In this document: positions 42,931 through 50,339 of the stretch, piece after piece | Layout: each line of letters opens with the position of its first letter | Position numbering within the stretch: the stretch's first letter is position 1 | Virus record (IMG/VR): IMGVR_UViG_3300028115_000004 | Span: 1 to 64,000 of that record | Length of the DNA: 64,000 nucleotides | Direction: 5' to 3' (one strand) | Source of the DNA: a virus | Position numbers and translations under genes: made by a program | Notes under the pieces: model-generated | What the model saw: only the letters and a program-made list of their open reading frames with translations | Database searches by the model: none | What the model was told of the DNA's origin: nothing

Positions 42931-43224
42931 ATGACTGCATTTGTTAAAGAAGAGTTTGTTTGGGACGGTATGTACTTGATGTATCGTGGTCGCCACGAAG
43001 GGTCTAAGAACATGGAAGAACATAACCCAAACTGTCACCCATCTTGGGTCGGTAAACCAAAACCTGAGTTTATCGTTCGATTCAAGTATGGGAAGTACAA
43101 GCCTTGGAAAGCGTGGGTTAACTTCCTAATGAAGAACGTTTCTGTCGAACAGTACGTTGCTTTGGAAAAGGAATCTAGTCCGGTTCAAGCAATGCGTCAA
43201 CTTGGTTATAAGGGGAAAATGTAA
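42931..43224 (+). CDS. Small conserved protein of unknown function
   Basis: 97 residues, rich in Trp, Lys and Tyr (VWDGMYLMYRGRHEGSKNM, KPWKAWVNFLMKN). Starts after GTGAGGATATAG, 30 bases past a sigma70-type promoter, and overlaps the next gene by one base. No domain recognised. Early expression and small size fit a host-interaction role, which is inference. Confidence 0.75.
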   Translation: MTAFVKEEFVWDGMYLMYRGRHEGSKNMEEHNPNCHPSWVGKPKPEFIVRFKYGKYKPWKAWVNFLMKNVSVEQYVALEKESSPVQAMRQLGYKGKM

Positions 43225-43715
43225 TGAAGATTGTATTCCAAACTCAAATCCGTGAGAACTACGGCGCCCATGATTGGGATGGCAAGGGCGAATGCCCTCA
43301 GCGATGGAAGTTCAAAGGTGGTAACACCTATGTGGTCAACTGTGACCTCAATCAAGCCATGGATAAGGCGTTCTGGGAACGTGCATCCGCTGCAGTCACC
43401 GAAGATGGTGACTACTTCGAAGAGTACGTGCTCTCTTCGGAGTTGATCGATGATATCGATTACGTGGAGTCTCAACACGTTGCGGAGTGGGACGCACCCT
43501 ACTATCTCACTGAGATCGATGGTGGGTTCCAAGTAAATCGTACTGAGAATAACGATGCGATGGGTTACATGCGTAAGGAGATTGCGAAGAAGTACGAGGC
43601 GTATGTCATTCGCAACAACACCCGTGAGGACTATAAGTCTTCTTTTGAGATGGTCAATGGTCAGATCATCCCCTACGCTGAGTTAGGTAACTGGTTTGAG
43701 GCCTACGCAGCATGA
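43224..43715 (+). CDS. Conserved acidic protein of unknown function
   Basis: 163 residues. Starts KIVFQTQIRENYGAHDW, a beginning seen in a widespread phage protein of unknown role, with WKFKGGNTYVV and a repeated acidic helix region (VTEDGDYFEEYVLSSELIDD). No catalytic motif recognised. The stop overlaps the next start (ATGA). It belongs to the early small-gene unit begun at 42931. Confidence 0.75.
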   Translation: MKIVFQTQIRENYGAHDWDGKGECPQRWKFKGGNTYVVNCDLNQAMDKAFWERASAAVTEDGDYFEEYVLSSELIDDIDYVESQHVAEWDAPYYLTEIDGGFQVNRTENNDAMGYMRKEIAKKYEAYVIRNNTREDYKSSFEMVNGQIIPYAELGNWFEAYAA

Positions 43716-44299
43716 GGGTAACTTGGGGTACATGGGTATCACTGGTACTCTTTTTAACTTTAATCGGAGTCGGGTTCTTTTATCAGGAACCCGCACCCAA
43801 GGTCGTAGTAGTTGATGCTCCTCTTGAGGAGGTTGTCCCTTCGGAACCGGAACCCCAACCGGAACCGGAGGGAACTTTTTATTCCGAGCGTGCGATAGAA
43901 TGTCTTGCACTTAACTCTTATTATGAATCACGTAATCAATCCCTTGCCGGTCAGATCGCAGTGGCGAACGTTGTCCTGAACAGGGTCAACAGTCCCAAGT
44001 TTCCCAATACTATCTGCGAGGTCATTCAACAAGGCCCTACCTTTGTGAACTGGAAAGGTAATGAGATGCCTGTTCGAAACAGGTGTCACTTCTCTTGGTG
44101 GTGTGATGGTAAGAGTGACATCCCCGCTGACGTAGTTACCTACTTAAAGATACTTGACACAGTGACCGAATTGTTGTATACTGACACAATTGATATCACG
44201 GATGGCAGTACGCATTACCATGCGGACTATGTTGAACCTGATTGGAGTAATCACTTTGAAAGGACAGTAGTGATCGACGATCATATATTTTATAAGTGA
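43712..44299 (+). CDS. Membrane-anchored cell wall hydrolase (SleB/Hydrolase_2 type)
   Basis: 195 residues. N-terminal membrane segment (WVSLVLFLTLIGVGFFYQ, residues 8-25), a Pro/Glu-rich linker (EPEPQPEPEG), then a SleB-type domain: ECLALNSYYESRNQSLAGQI, with catalytic Glu in YYESRN, VLNRVNSPKFPNT, and RCHFSWWCDG. Such enzymes cut peptidoglycan glycan strands. The anchor suggests work from the inner membrane into the periplasm, possibly in lysis. An internal sigma70-type promoter lies at 44154. Confidence 0.85.
   Translation: MRVTWGTWVSLVLFLTLIGVGFFYQEPAPKVVVVDAPLEEVVPSEPEPQPEPEGTFYSERAIECLALNSYYESRNQSLAGQIAVANVVLNRVNSPKFPNTICEVIQQGPTFVNWKGNEMPVRNRCHFSWWCDGKSDIPADVVTYLKILDTVTELLYTDTIDITDGSTHYHADYVEPDWSNHFERTVVIDDHIFYK
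44154..44182 (+). promoter_or_regulatory. Sigma70-type promoter inside the hydrolase gene
   Basis: TTGACA (44154-44159), 17-base spacer, TATACT (44177-44182), within the 3' part of the hydrolase; it would feed the small membrane genes and gp44. Confidence 0.55.
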
Positions 44300-44304
44300 A
44301 AGCT

Positions 44305-44514
44305 ATGAAACCAAGTGAATATTACGATGAGTTAGTTAGACACGACTGGTACTACGAGTACTCAGATGACTATAGTGTATGGCAGAGAGGTCAAGCTAAC
44401 AAACATCGTATACAGAGTATAGCTCAGGAGAACGAAGTTCTGTTGGGACTATATAAAGCCTACTCTGATTTTATTTTCAGAGAAGGCGATAAACCCACTA
44501 GACCGGAGGATTGA
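44305..44514 (+). CDS. Small Tyr-rich protein of unknown function
   Basis: 69 residues from ATG at 44305 (KPSEYYDELVRHDWYYEYSD). A GTG at 44296 overlapping the previous stop is an alternative start. Highly aromatic N-terminal half, helical C-terminal half. No domain recognised. It sits between the wall hydrolase and two membrane-protein genes. Confidence 0.65.
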   Translation: MKPSEYYDELVRHDWYYEYSDDYSVWQRGQANKHRIQSIAQENEVLLGLYKAYSDFIFREGDKPTRPED

Positions 44515-44515
44515 T

Positions 44516-44827
44516 ATGGAAGTAGGGCTAATAGTTGTCGGCGCAGCAGCAGTAATTTTGATGGTGCGAGTTATTTGGTGGTTTGTGGAAGGTGGAAGTG
44601 TGAACATTACTCCTATGGATGATGCAGGTGTTCGTCACCCTCCCGCTGATCCAACCGATCCAGTTAACGTGCAAGCCGAAGTTGTCGAGGACATCATCGA
44701 AGATTTGATCGAAGATGTGGACTTGATGAAACTCACTAAGAAAGAACTTATGAGCATGGCTGAAACTAAAGGCGTTGCTGTCTCTTCACGTATGAAGAAG
44801 TCAGACATCGTTGAACAGTTACAGTGA
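44516..44827 (+). CDS. Membrane-anchored protein with SAP-like C-terminal helix pair
   Basis: 103 residues. An N-terminal membrane helix (LIVVGAAAVILMVRVIWWFV, residues 4-23), an acidic linker (VEDIIEDLIEDVD), and a C-terminal LTKKELMSMAETKGVAVSSR that resembles the SAP/Rho-N two-helix nucleic-acid-binding fold. The combination could tether DNA or RNA to the membrane; that is inference. It lies directly before another small membrane gene. Confidence 0.65.
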   Translation: MEVGLIVVGAAAVILMVRVIWWFVEGGSVNITPMDDAGVRHPPADPTDPVNVQAEVVEDIIEDLIEDVDLMKLTKKELMSMAETKGVAVSSRMKKSDIVEQLQ

Positions 44828-45064
44828 ATGCAGTTCTTTGATAAGGAGATTGCAAGGGAAACCTTAATACATGTGCTGATGGGGACAATCGTGAATTACC
44901 CCATCAGCATATTTTTTGCCTGGCTGTTTATCAGTCAGTGGGGTATTACAGACCCCGTTGAGTTCGCAACAATTTCTACCGTTGGGTTTTTTTGTATTGC
45001 CTTCACACGCATATACGTGGTAAGATACCTAACTGAAAAACGAAAGTTACGACAATCTAAATGA
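44828..45064 (+). CDS. Small two-helix membrane protein
   Basis: 78 residues with two membrane segments (IHVLMGTIVNYPISIFFAWL and EFATISTVGFFCIAFTRIYV) and a basic tail (RYLTEKRKLRQSK). Length and topology resemble both phage holins and small phage inner-membrane proteins of unknown role. Being close to the wall hydrolase at 43712 makes a holin-like role thinkable. Starts directly after the previous stop. Confidence 0.65.
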   Translation: MQFFDKEIARETLIHVLMGTIVNYPISIFFAWLFISQWGITDPVEFATISTVGFFCIAFTRIYVVRYLTEKRKLRQSK

Positions 45065-45077
45065 TGGAGTTTTTATT

Positions 45078-46016
45078 ATGCGTGATGAATTTTTGTGGGT
45101 CGAGAAATATCGCCCCCGCAAAGTATCTGATACTATCCTTCCGAAAGAACTGAAGGAGACGTTTCAGAAAATTGTAGATGGTGGTGAGATTCCGAACATG
45201 TTGTTTTCTGGTACTGCTGGTACTGGTAAGACTACTGTCGCACGTGCCATCTGTGATGAACTGGGACTTGACTACATCGTCGTCAATGGTTCCGAGGAGG
45301 GTAACATCGATACCCTTCGTGGTAAGATCAAACAGTTTGCATCTTCCATCTCTCTGAGTGGTGGGTACAAAGTTGTTATCCTAGATGAGGCTGATTACCT
45401 CAACCCCCAATCTACTCAACCCGCCCTCCGTGGGTTCATCGAAGAGTTCTCTAAGAACTGTCGATTCATTCTGACTTGTAACTTCAAGAACCGAGTGATC
45501 GAACCTCTTCACTCTCGTTGTTCTAATTACGAGTTTAACTTCAACAAGAAAACTCAGGCGCAACTGTGTGGACAGTTCATGTCCCGTGCACAGACGATCC
45601 TGACCGACGAAGGTGTCGCATCCAACCCCGATACTCTCGCACAGGTTATCATGCGTCACGCACCAGACTGGCGTCGAGTACTCAACGAGTTGCAACGTCA
45701 CTCTATCTCTGGTCAGTTGGAAACTACAGTTGTCATTAATGACGCAAATGAAAACTATAGTATCCTTTTCAAAGCCCTCAAGGACAAGGAATTCAAGAAG
45801 ATGCGTTCTTGGGTCGTAAACAATATGGATGTGGAACCCGCATCTGTATTCCGTGGAATCTATGACGTGATGTCGGAGTATGTCCAACCACAATCGATTC
45901 CTCAACTCGTATTGATTCTCGCTGATTATCAATACAAGAATGCGTTCGTGGCGGATCACGAACTCAACCTAGTCGCTTGTATGACTGAAATCATGGCAAA
46001 CGTGGAGGTCAAATGA
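45078..46016 (+). CDS. 44: Clamp loader large subunit gp44
   Basis: 312 residues (T4 319). RFC-type AAA+ motifs: LWVEKYRPRKVSDTI at the start, Walker A GTAGTGKTT, Walker B VVILDEADYL, sensor 1 CRFILTCNFKNRV, arginine finger in HSRCSNYEF. With gp62 it opens gp45 and loads it at primer ends. ATG after GATGGAGTTTTTATT. Overlaps the MazG-like gene by 4 bases; gp62 is displaced about 1.6 kb downstream by three inserted metabolic genes. Confidence 0.93.
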   Translation: MRDEFLWVEKYRPRKVSDTILPKELKETFQKIVDGGEIPNMLFSGTAGTGKTTVARAICDELGLDYIVVNGSEEGNIDTLRGKIKQFASSISLSGGYKVVILDEADYLNPQSTQPALRGFIEEFSKNCRFILTCNFKNRVIEPLHSRCSNYEFNFNKKTQAQLCGQFMSRAQTILTDEGVASNPDTLAQVIMRHAPDWRRVLNELQRHSISGQLETTVVINDANENYSILFKALKDKEFKKMRSWVVNNMDVEPASVFRGIYDVMSEYVQPQSIPQLVLILADYQYKNAFVADHELNLVACMTEIMANVEVK

Positions 46017-46426
46017 TGGAAAATAAGAAAGGGTTCTCTCCCCAAGAGGATGTGGATGTCTTCATGACTGCTGCGGGTCAAGCCCTTCGGTATGATATTC
46101 CGAAAGACCCCACAGTCATGTTTGATGAGGATCAGTCTAAACTCTACATGGACTTGGTTGAGGAAGAGTTCAACGAGACCAAGGAAGCGTTTGCAAATAA
46201 GGACGTGGTAGAGGTTGCGGATGGTATCGCAGACATGGTGTGGGTCATCATGGGACTTGCCAGTAGTCTTGGTATCGACTTCTATAAGGTATGGGATGCA
46301 GTCTTTGAGTCTAACATGAGTAAGGTGCAGGATGATCAGTTGATTAAGAATCCAGAAACGGGTAAGGTCATGAAACCAGCTTCGTACTTTCCTCCCAAGA
46401 TCAAGGAGGCGTTGGGTCTTGAGTAA
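46013..46426 (+). CDS. MazG-like nucleotide pyrophosphohydrolase
   Basis: 137 residues. Helical fold with the metal-binding acids LVEEEFNETKEAF (ExxE-type) and VVEVADGIADMVWVIMG (D..D), the all-alpha NTP pyrophosphatase signature. It hydrolyses (d)NTPs or signalling nucleotides to monophosphates. MazG homologues are common in marine T4-like phages. It is inserted between gp44 and gp62 with the dCMP deaminase. Confidence 0.8.
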   Translation: MMENKKGFSPQEDVDVFMTAAGQALRYDIPKDPTVMFDEDQSKLYMDLVEEEFNETKEAFANKDVVEVADGIADMVWVIMGLASSLGIDFYKVWDAVFESNMSKVQDDQLIKNPETGKVMKPASYFPPKIKEALGLE

Positions 46427-46901
46427 ATGGGACTTAGCACACATGAAGGTTGCCGGAATCTATGGGGCGCTTTCTACTGCAATACGTGCAAAGGTTGGAT
46501 GTGTCATCGTGAAGGACAACCGTATTATCTCTATTGGGTATAACGGTATGCCTTCGGGATGGGACAACAACTGTGAGGACGAAGACTGGCCTATGTGGGC
46601 AAAAGACTATGATAAAGATAAAGTCGATCCTGTCTATGTTAAGTTGACAACCAAACCCGAAGTGTTACACGCAGAGACTAACGCAATCGCAAAGGTTGCA
46701 CGTAGTAATGAAAATTGTGATGGTGCAACACTATATACTACGATGCTGCCTTGTTTGGATTGTGCGAAGTTGATCTATCAATCGGGCATAAAAGAAGTCT
46801 TCTATGTAGAAGCGTACCCTAAAGGAACAGCAGGATTAGAGTTTTTACATAAGTGTAATATTCCTGTGAGAAAAATTAATGAGTACGAATCTGTATCGTG
46901 A
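46419..46901 (+). CDS. cd: dCMP deaminase
   Basis: 160 residues. Zinc-deaminase motifs HAETNAI (His and catalytic Glu) and PCLDC (two Cys). An inserted segment NNCEDEDWPMWAKDYDKDKV is longer than usual. It converts dCMP to dUMP, the substrate for ThyX at 59410. The start is a TTG within TTGAGTAA shared with the upstream stop, the same junction form as at 39106. It overlaps the next gene by 23 bases. Confidence 0.88.
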   Translation: MSKWDLAHMKVAGIYGALSTAIRAKVGCVIVKDNRIISIGYNGMPSGWDNNCEDEDWPMWAKDYDKDKVDPVYVKLTTKPEVLHAETNAIAKVARSNENCDGATLYTTMLPCLDCAKLIYQSGIKEVFYVEAYPKGTAGLEFLHKCNIPVRKINEYESVS

Positions 46902-47640
46902 AGAACTAAAAAAGATATTAAGAAAAAGATTAAGAGGATCAATGTCTGCATCGGAGAACGTTCTCTATTTTCCTAAAGATGTAGATGTTAGAATCTGTCC
47001 CAAGAACGGAATGACTTCTTTGAAATGGGCTTTGTTGTACGTAAACAACATTGAGATTTCCTCAGACAATCCAAAGTCTCTTATTTACGGAACAAAGAGA
47101 CATCGAATGGGGGAGATCAAAAAGTATGGAGACCGTGATTCCTTGCCGTTCAGGAAGGACAGTTTCCGAGTCGCAATCGCACGTGATCCGATCAAACGTT
47201 TCATGTCGGCTTGTGAGTATATCAAGACTGAATATACTAGAGTGAATGAAGTGATCGACTTGAACTCTGGTAAGGCTTTGTCTCATGACGAACTCAAGGC
47301 TCTAGAATCAATGTCGGACGTTGATATCTTGCCAGATAATCTGGACGAAATCATCGATGGTGTGTGGAACGGAGAGATTCAGAACACTCACTTTTACACT
47401 CAGACCTTTTACTATAGCAATCGTTCTCAGTACGACAAGATCGTCAAGATGAAAAACTTCAAAGAGTTCATGGAGTGGTTGAGAGTCCGTTGCGAAAGTC
47501 CGAAAAAGATTGATAGAGTACATACCAATAGAACATCTGGTCTATACTTTGGTGGTGTGGAGAAGTTGACAGAAGACCAGAAAAAACGTATAATGCGTAT
47601 TTACCAAGAGGATTATGATTATGGCTGGACAGAAGATTAG
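46879..47640 (+). CDS. Sulfotransferase family protein
   Basis: 253 residues. PAPS-binding motifs are visible: 5'-phosphosulfate loop CPKNGMTSLKWAL (about residues 40-52) and 3'-phosphate motif AIARDPIKRFMSACEYI (about 98-114). This is the Sulfotransfer_2 pattern for carbohydrate sulfotransferases, which move sulfate from PAPS to a sugar. More AT-rich than its neighbours. Acceptor unknown. The 3' end carries the promoter for gp62. Confidence 0.75.
   Translation: MSTNLYREELKKILRKRLRGSMSASENVLYFPKDVDVRICPKNGMTSLKWALLYVNNIEISSDNPKSLIYGTKRHRMGEIKKYGDRDSLPFRKDSFRVAIARDPIKRFMSACEYIKTEYTRVNEVIDLNSGKALSHDELKALESMSDVDILPDNLDEIIDGVWNGEIQNTHFYTQTFYYSNRSQYDKIVKMKNFKEFMEWLRVRCESPKKIDRVHTNRTSGLYFGGVEKLTEDQKKRIMRIYQEDYDYGWTED
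47566..47594 (+). promoter_or_regulatory. Consensus sigma70-type promoter ahead of gp62
   Basis: TTGACA (47566-47571), 17-base spacer, TATAAT (47589-47594), inside the end of the sulfotransferase gene. It restores separate expression of gp62 and RegA. Confidence 0.75.
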
Positions 47641-48013
47641 TCCATTTGATTTCTTGAATAGTATCAACACTACCAAGAAAAACCTCATGGAAGGAACAGA
47701 CGAAGAGAAACAGTACGTACCATTCGTGGTCAATCGGAGTCTGTCTTACTTCCCTGACACCGTTCATCTCGCAAATGTGATGAACATTCACCACAACCTA
47801 GACAATCGTCTACAATATGATTTTTTTATAAATATCATTAGGAAACGGAAACGTTTCTCTAAATGGGTCAAACCTGAAAGTGAAGCGAACGTGGAAGTGA
47901 TAAAAGAGTATTATGGGTATAGTCATGAGAAAGCCCGTCAAGCATTACCTCTCTTATCTTCCGATCAAATTGAATTTATAAAGAATAAGGTGAACAAAGG
48001 TGGAAGAAAATAA
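47621..48013 (+). CDS. 62: Clamp loader small subunit gp62
   Basis: 130 residues (T4 187, so short). SPFDFLNSIN at the start, central VNRSLSYFPDTVHLANVMN and C-terminal helices match gp62 of marine T4-like phages. It joins a gp44 tetramer to make the loader. ATG at 47621 gives a better distance from the ribosome site (AGAGG) than the ATG at 47615. Overlaps RegA by 14 bases. Confidence 0.85.
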   Translation: MAGQKISPFDFLNSINTTKKNLMEGTDEEKQYVPFVVNRSLSYFPDTVHLANVMNIHHNLDNRLQYDFFINIIRKRKRFSKWVKPESEANVEVIKEYYGYSHEKARQALPLLSSDQIEFIKNKVNKGGRK

Positions 48014-48410
48014 TATCGTTGAATGGAGTCCAGCGAAGATGCTGGAAGTCACTCTGGCAGAACCGGATGACTTCTTGAAGGTACGGGAAACACTAACCCG
48101 AATTGGTGTTGCGTCTCGTAGAGAAAATAAGTTATTCCAATCATGTCATATTTTGCATAAACAGGGCCGGTACTTTATCGTGCACTTCAAAGAACTGTTT
48201 ATGTTGGACGGCAAGAAATCAAACCTAGAACAGACAGACGTTGAACGTAGGAATACGATTGCAACTCTGTTGGCGGACTGGGGACTTGTCGAGATTCAAA
48301 ACAAAGAAGTTGCTAAGGACTGTGCCCCAATGCGTCAGATCAAGATCATTGGATACAAAGATAAAGACCAATGGGAGCTGTGTCCGAAATACAATATTGG
48401 TAATAAGTGA
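48000..48410 (+). CDS. regA: Translational repressor RegA
   Basis: 136 residues (T4 122). Motifs VEWSPAKMLEVTLAEPDDFL, TLTRIGVASRRENKLFQSCH, GRYFIVHFKELFMLDGK and MRQIKIIGYKDKDQW match RegA, which binds ribosome sites of early mRNAs. GTG start overlaps gp62. In T4 regA lies between gp62 and gp43; here three extra genes separate it from gp43. Confidence 0.9.
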   Translation: MEENNIVEWSPAKMLEVTLAEPDDFLKVRETLTRIGVASRRENKLFQSCHILHKQGRYFIVHFKELFMLDGKKSNLEQTDVERRNTIATLLADWGLVEIQNKEVAKDCAPMRQIKIIGYKDKDQWELCPKYNIGNK

Positions 48411-48946
48411 TGTTCAATATATTTGAAGACCGTGAAGAAGATATCGCAAACAAAAAACCTTTCTTCGGAAAACTTCCGGAAGGTATAGTAGAGGCTTACT
48501 CTTGGGATCAACACCTAGATATGCTGGATACCCATCCAGACAAGTTGCTTGATCCCAACAGTAAAAAGTTTCGAATCGGACTCAACAGTTTTCATAAAAG
48601 ACCTAGTGCGCCAGAATTCGCATCCACTATCGTAGAAGAGATGGAAGATGTCTTCTCTTTGCACGGCGACAAACGTTCGATCACTAATATTGCTTTCACA
48701 GGTTTTGGTAAGAACTCTGACAGTTACCCTTGGCACAAGGACAGTATGGATGTGTTCCTAGTACAGGTCAAGTCCACTATCGGTCTGAAGGTTGAGGGTG
48801 TCAACGACAACGAAGAGTTTGACTTTGAGCCAGGAGACTACGTGTGGATTCCTCGTGGAACCCACCACCAAATCTTTCCCCGTGTAAGTCGAGTGACCTT
48901 TAGTTTCGGAGTCGAGGGTGACCCTGACCCCTCAATCTATTTCTAA
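48410..48946 (+). CDS. Cupin-type Fe(II)/2-oxoglutarate oxygenase-like protein
   Basis: 178 residues from the ATG overlapping the RegA stop (TGATG). SYPWHKDSMDVFLVQV gives His and Asp of an HxD pair, EFDFEPGDYVWIPRGTHHQI gives a cupin turn and the distal His, and RVTFSFGVEG the closing strand. This is a JmjC/cupin-like layout and not the WHxN group. Substrate unknown. The tail-to-tail neighbour on the other strand overlaps its stop by 4 bases. Confidence 0.7.
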   Translation: MFNIFEDREEDIANKKPFFGKLPEGIVEAYSWDQHLDMLDTHPDKLLDPNSKKFRIGLNSFHKRPSAPEFASTIVEEMEDVFSLHGDKRSITNIAFTGFGKNSDSYPWHKDSMDVFLVQVKSTIGLKVEGVNDNEEFDFEPGDYVWIPRGTHHQIFPRVSRVTFSFGVEGDPDPSIYF

Positions 48947-49437
48947 GAGAGTCTTACAGGTCTTGTTAGTAAAGCAATAGATGGGATTACCGTCTTGTCG
49001 ATAACACGAAGTCTGACCGTATCTGTGTCGGTGTCTGAATCGTTGAAAGGATTTGTTTCGATGTCATGAGTACTGTCCGAATCAATAAGAGTCTGGACGA
49101 ATGCTCTACCCGTGATAGTAATTTGAGTACCGTCTGTGGGGCCTCTGAAGACACCTTGATCTAGAGAAAGGTTTCCGATCAGACCACCACCAGAAACCGA
49201 TAGGGTTACATCGTCATGATGATCCCCCGAAACGAAAGAACCTTCGGGTGGTGTGTAGGTGAAAGACTCTTCCGCAGAATCATCAAACATAAAAGGTAGG
49301 GTTACACTCAGACTTGGAGTACCCCATACCATTCGGTTTCTAGAACTGTTCCACGTCATCACGTCCCCACTATCCGGAGAAGCGTCTTCGTAAGCAAATG
49401 CGTAACGTGGGTAATCGGAATCAATAGTTAATGGCAT
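48943..49437 (-). CDS. Reverse-strand fibre-like protein
   Basis: 164 residues, beta-rich, with DSD motifs, DVMTWNSSRNRMVWGTPSL (like the ILVYN...W unit in fibre proteins of this phage), a Ser/Gly/Thr-rich centre and no Cys. ATG at 49437 follows GGAG by 12 bases; a TTG at 49443 is closer. It looks like a virion accessory protein but lies alone in the replication region and on the opposite strand. No late octamer was found upstream on its strand. Confidence 0.6.
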   Translation of the reverse strand: MPLTIDSDYPRYAFAYEDASPDSGDVMTWNSSRNRMVWGTPSLSVTLPFMFDDSAEESFTYTPPEGSFVSGDHHDDVTLSVSGGGLIGNLSLDQGVFRGPTDGTQITITGRAFVQTLIDSDSTHDIETNPFNDSDTDTDTVRLRVIDKTVIPSIALLTRPVRLS

Positions 49438-49465
49438 TGACAAAAAACTCCAAGTATGTTATAGT
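49437..49465 (+). promoter_or_regulatory. Sigma70-type promoter ahead of the small heat-shock gene
   Basis: TTGACA (49437-49442), 17-base spacer, TATAGT (49460-49465). The -35 begins at the last base of the reverse gene's start codon, so the two transcription units diverge from one point. Confidence 0.7.
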
Positions 49466-49551
49466 TTACAATACTATTTAGTATATATAGTAGTGCATAT
49501 GCCGATGGTCGGGTATGCAATAGTCTTGCTTATTTAAAAAGGAGATACAAC

Positions 49552-49980
49552 ATGACTAATAATCTTAAAGCTAATACGCTCTTCCCTCGTGCCTCGTTTG
49601 TGGGGTTTGACCACCTGTTTCAAGAACTTGATTGGGTTGCCAAACACGCCACTGATACATATCCTCCACATAACATTGTGAAGGTTAGTGAAAACGATTA
49701 TCTAATCGAAATCGCAGTCGCAGGGTTTACTATGGACGATCTGGAGATTGAACAGGATGAACGCACTCTTACCGTTAAAGGTGAGAAGGCCAAAGCTGAA
49801 GGTGTTGAAGAACCTTCCTACATCCATAAGGGAATCTCGCAGAAGAAGTTCAAGAGGGTGTTTAGACTGTCCGAATACGTCTTTGTTGACGGTGCTTCTC
49901 TAAAGGATGGAATTCTGTCCGTTCAGTTGAAGTTTGAACTCCCCGACGAGAAGAGACCTCGTAAAATTTCTATCACGTAA
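49552..49980 (+). CDS. Small heat-shock protein (Hsp20)
   Basis: 142 residues with a full alpha-crystallin domain: YPPHNIVKVSENDYLIEIAV, GFTMDDLEIEQDERTLTVKG, and a closing GILSVQLKFELPDEKRP. The IxI-like tail is RKISIT. It is an ATP-independent chaperone that holds unfolding proteins; phage versions are frequent in marine T4-like phages and may help capsid or replication proteins. Ribosome site AAGGAGATACAAC is near ideal. Confidence 0.92.
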   Translation: MTNNLKANTLFPRASFVGFDHLFQELDWVAKHATDTYPPHNIVKVSENDYLIEIAVAGFTMDDLEIEQDERTLTVKGEKAKAEGVEEPSYIHKGISQKKFKRVFRLSEYVFVDGASLKDGILSVQLKFELPDEKRPRKISIT

Positions 49981-49998
49981 TTTATCGAGGAAACTTAA

Positions 49999-50106
49999 AT
50001 GAAAAATCTAATGAAAAATCTTGATCGGTACTTTGAAGATGCTGGTATGCTGGTATTGCTTGTTGCAACAGTAGGCATCATGTTCCAAAGTCTAAGTCAA
50101 ATCTAA
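49999..50106 (+). CDS. Tiny single-helix membrane protein (35 aa)
   Basis: 35 residues: a short basic start (MKNLMKNLDRYFED) and one membrane helix (MLVLLVATVGIMFQSL). CGAGGAAACTTAA precedes the ATG, a good ribosome site, which is why I call it despite its size. It is cotranscribed with Hsp20. Function unknown. Confidence 0.6.
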   Translation: MKNLMKNLDRYFEDAGMLVLLVATVGIMFQSLSQI

Positions 50107-50114
50107 AATAAACA

Positions 50115-50133
50115 GGGGGGTGAAAGTCCCCCC
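50115..50133 (+). terminator. Stem-loop after the Hsp20 unit
   Basis: GGGGGG (50115-50120), loop TGAAAGT, CCCCCC (50128-50133). A very stable stem but with no T-run, so it may slow or partly end transcription or protect the 3' end. Confidence 0.5.
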
Positions 50134-50150
50134 ACCTATGGAGAGGAAAG

Positions 50151-50339
50151 TTGTTCAAGGAACTCAGGAAGTGTTTGCAATGCGGAGATGAGTTTGTATG
50201 TGTTTTAATATGGGCTAAATATTGCAGTGGAGAATGTGAGATAGAGGCGCATGAAGGTATACCAAATCATAATGAAGGACGACGAAAGGTCGGAGAAGTA
50301 TGCGGAGATCAGTCGGGAATCGTTTCGAAACCTGATTGA
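50151..50339 (+). CDS. Small zinc-ribbon-like protein
   Basis: 62 residues from a TTG start preceded by GGAGAGGAAAG. CLQCGDEF and KYCSGECE form a C-x2-C ... C-x3-C pattern typical of small zinc ribbons in phages. The C-terminal third overlaps the next gene in another frame and has no motif, so the functional part is residues 1-35. Function unknown. Confidence 0.5.
   Translation: MFKELRKCLQCGDEFVCVLIWAKYCSGECEIEAHEGIPNHNEGRRKVGEVCGDQSGIVSKPD

Noticed and set aside
47827-47834. TATAAATA inside gp62
   Set aside because: It lies within coding sequence with no late gene behind it; gp62 and RegA are early functions, so chance in an AT-rich stretch is more likely.
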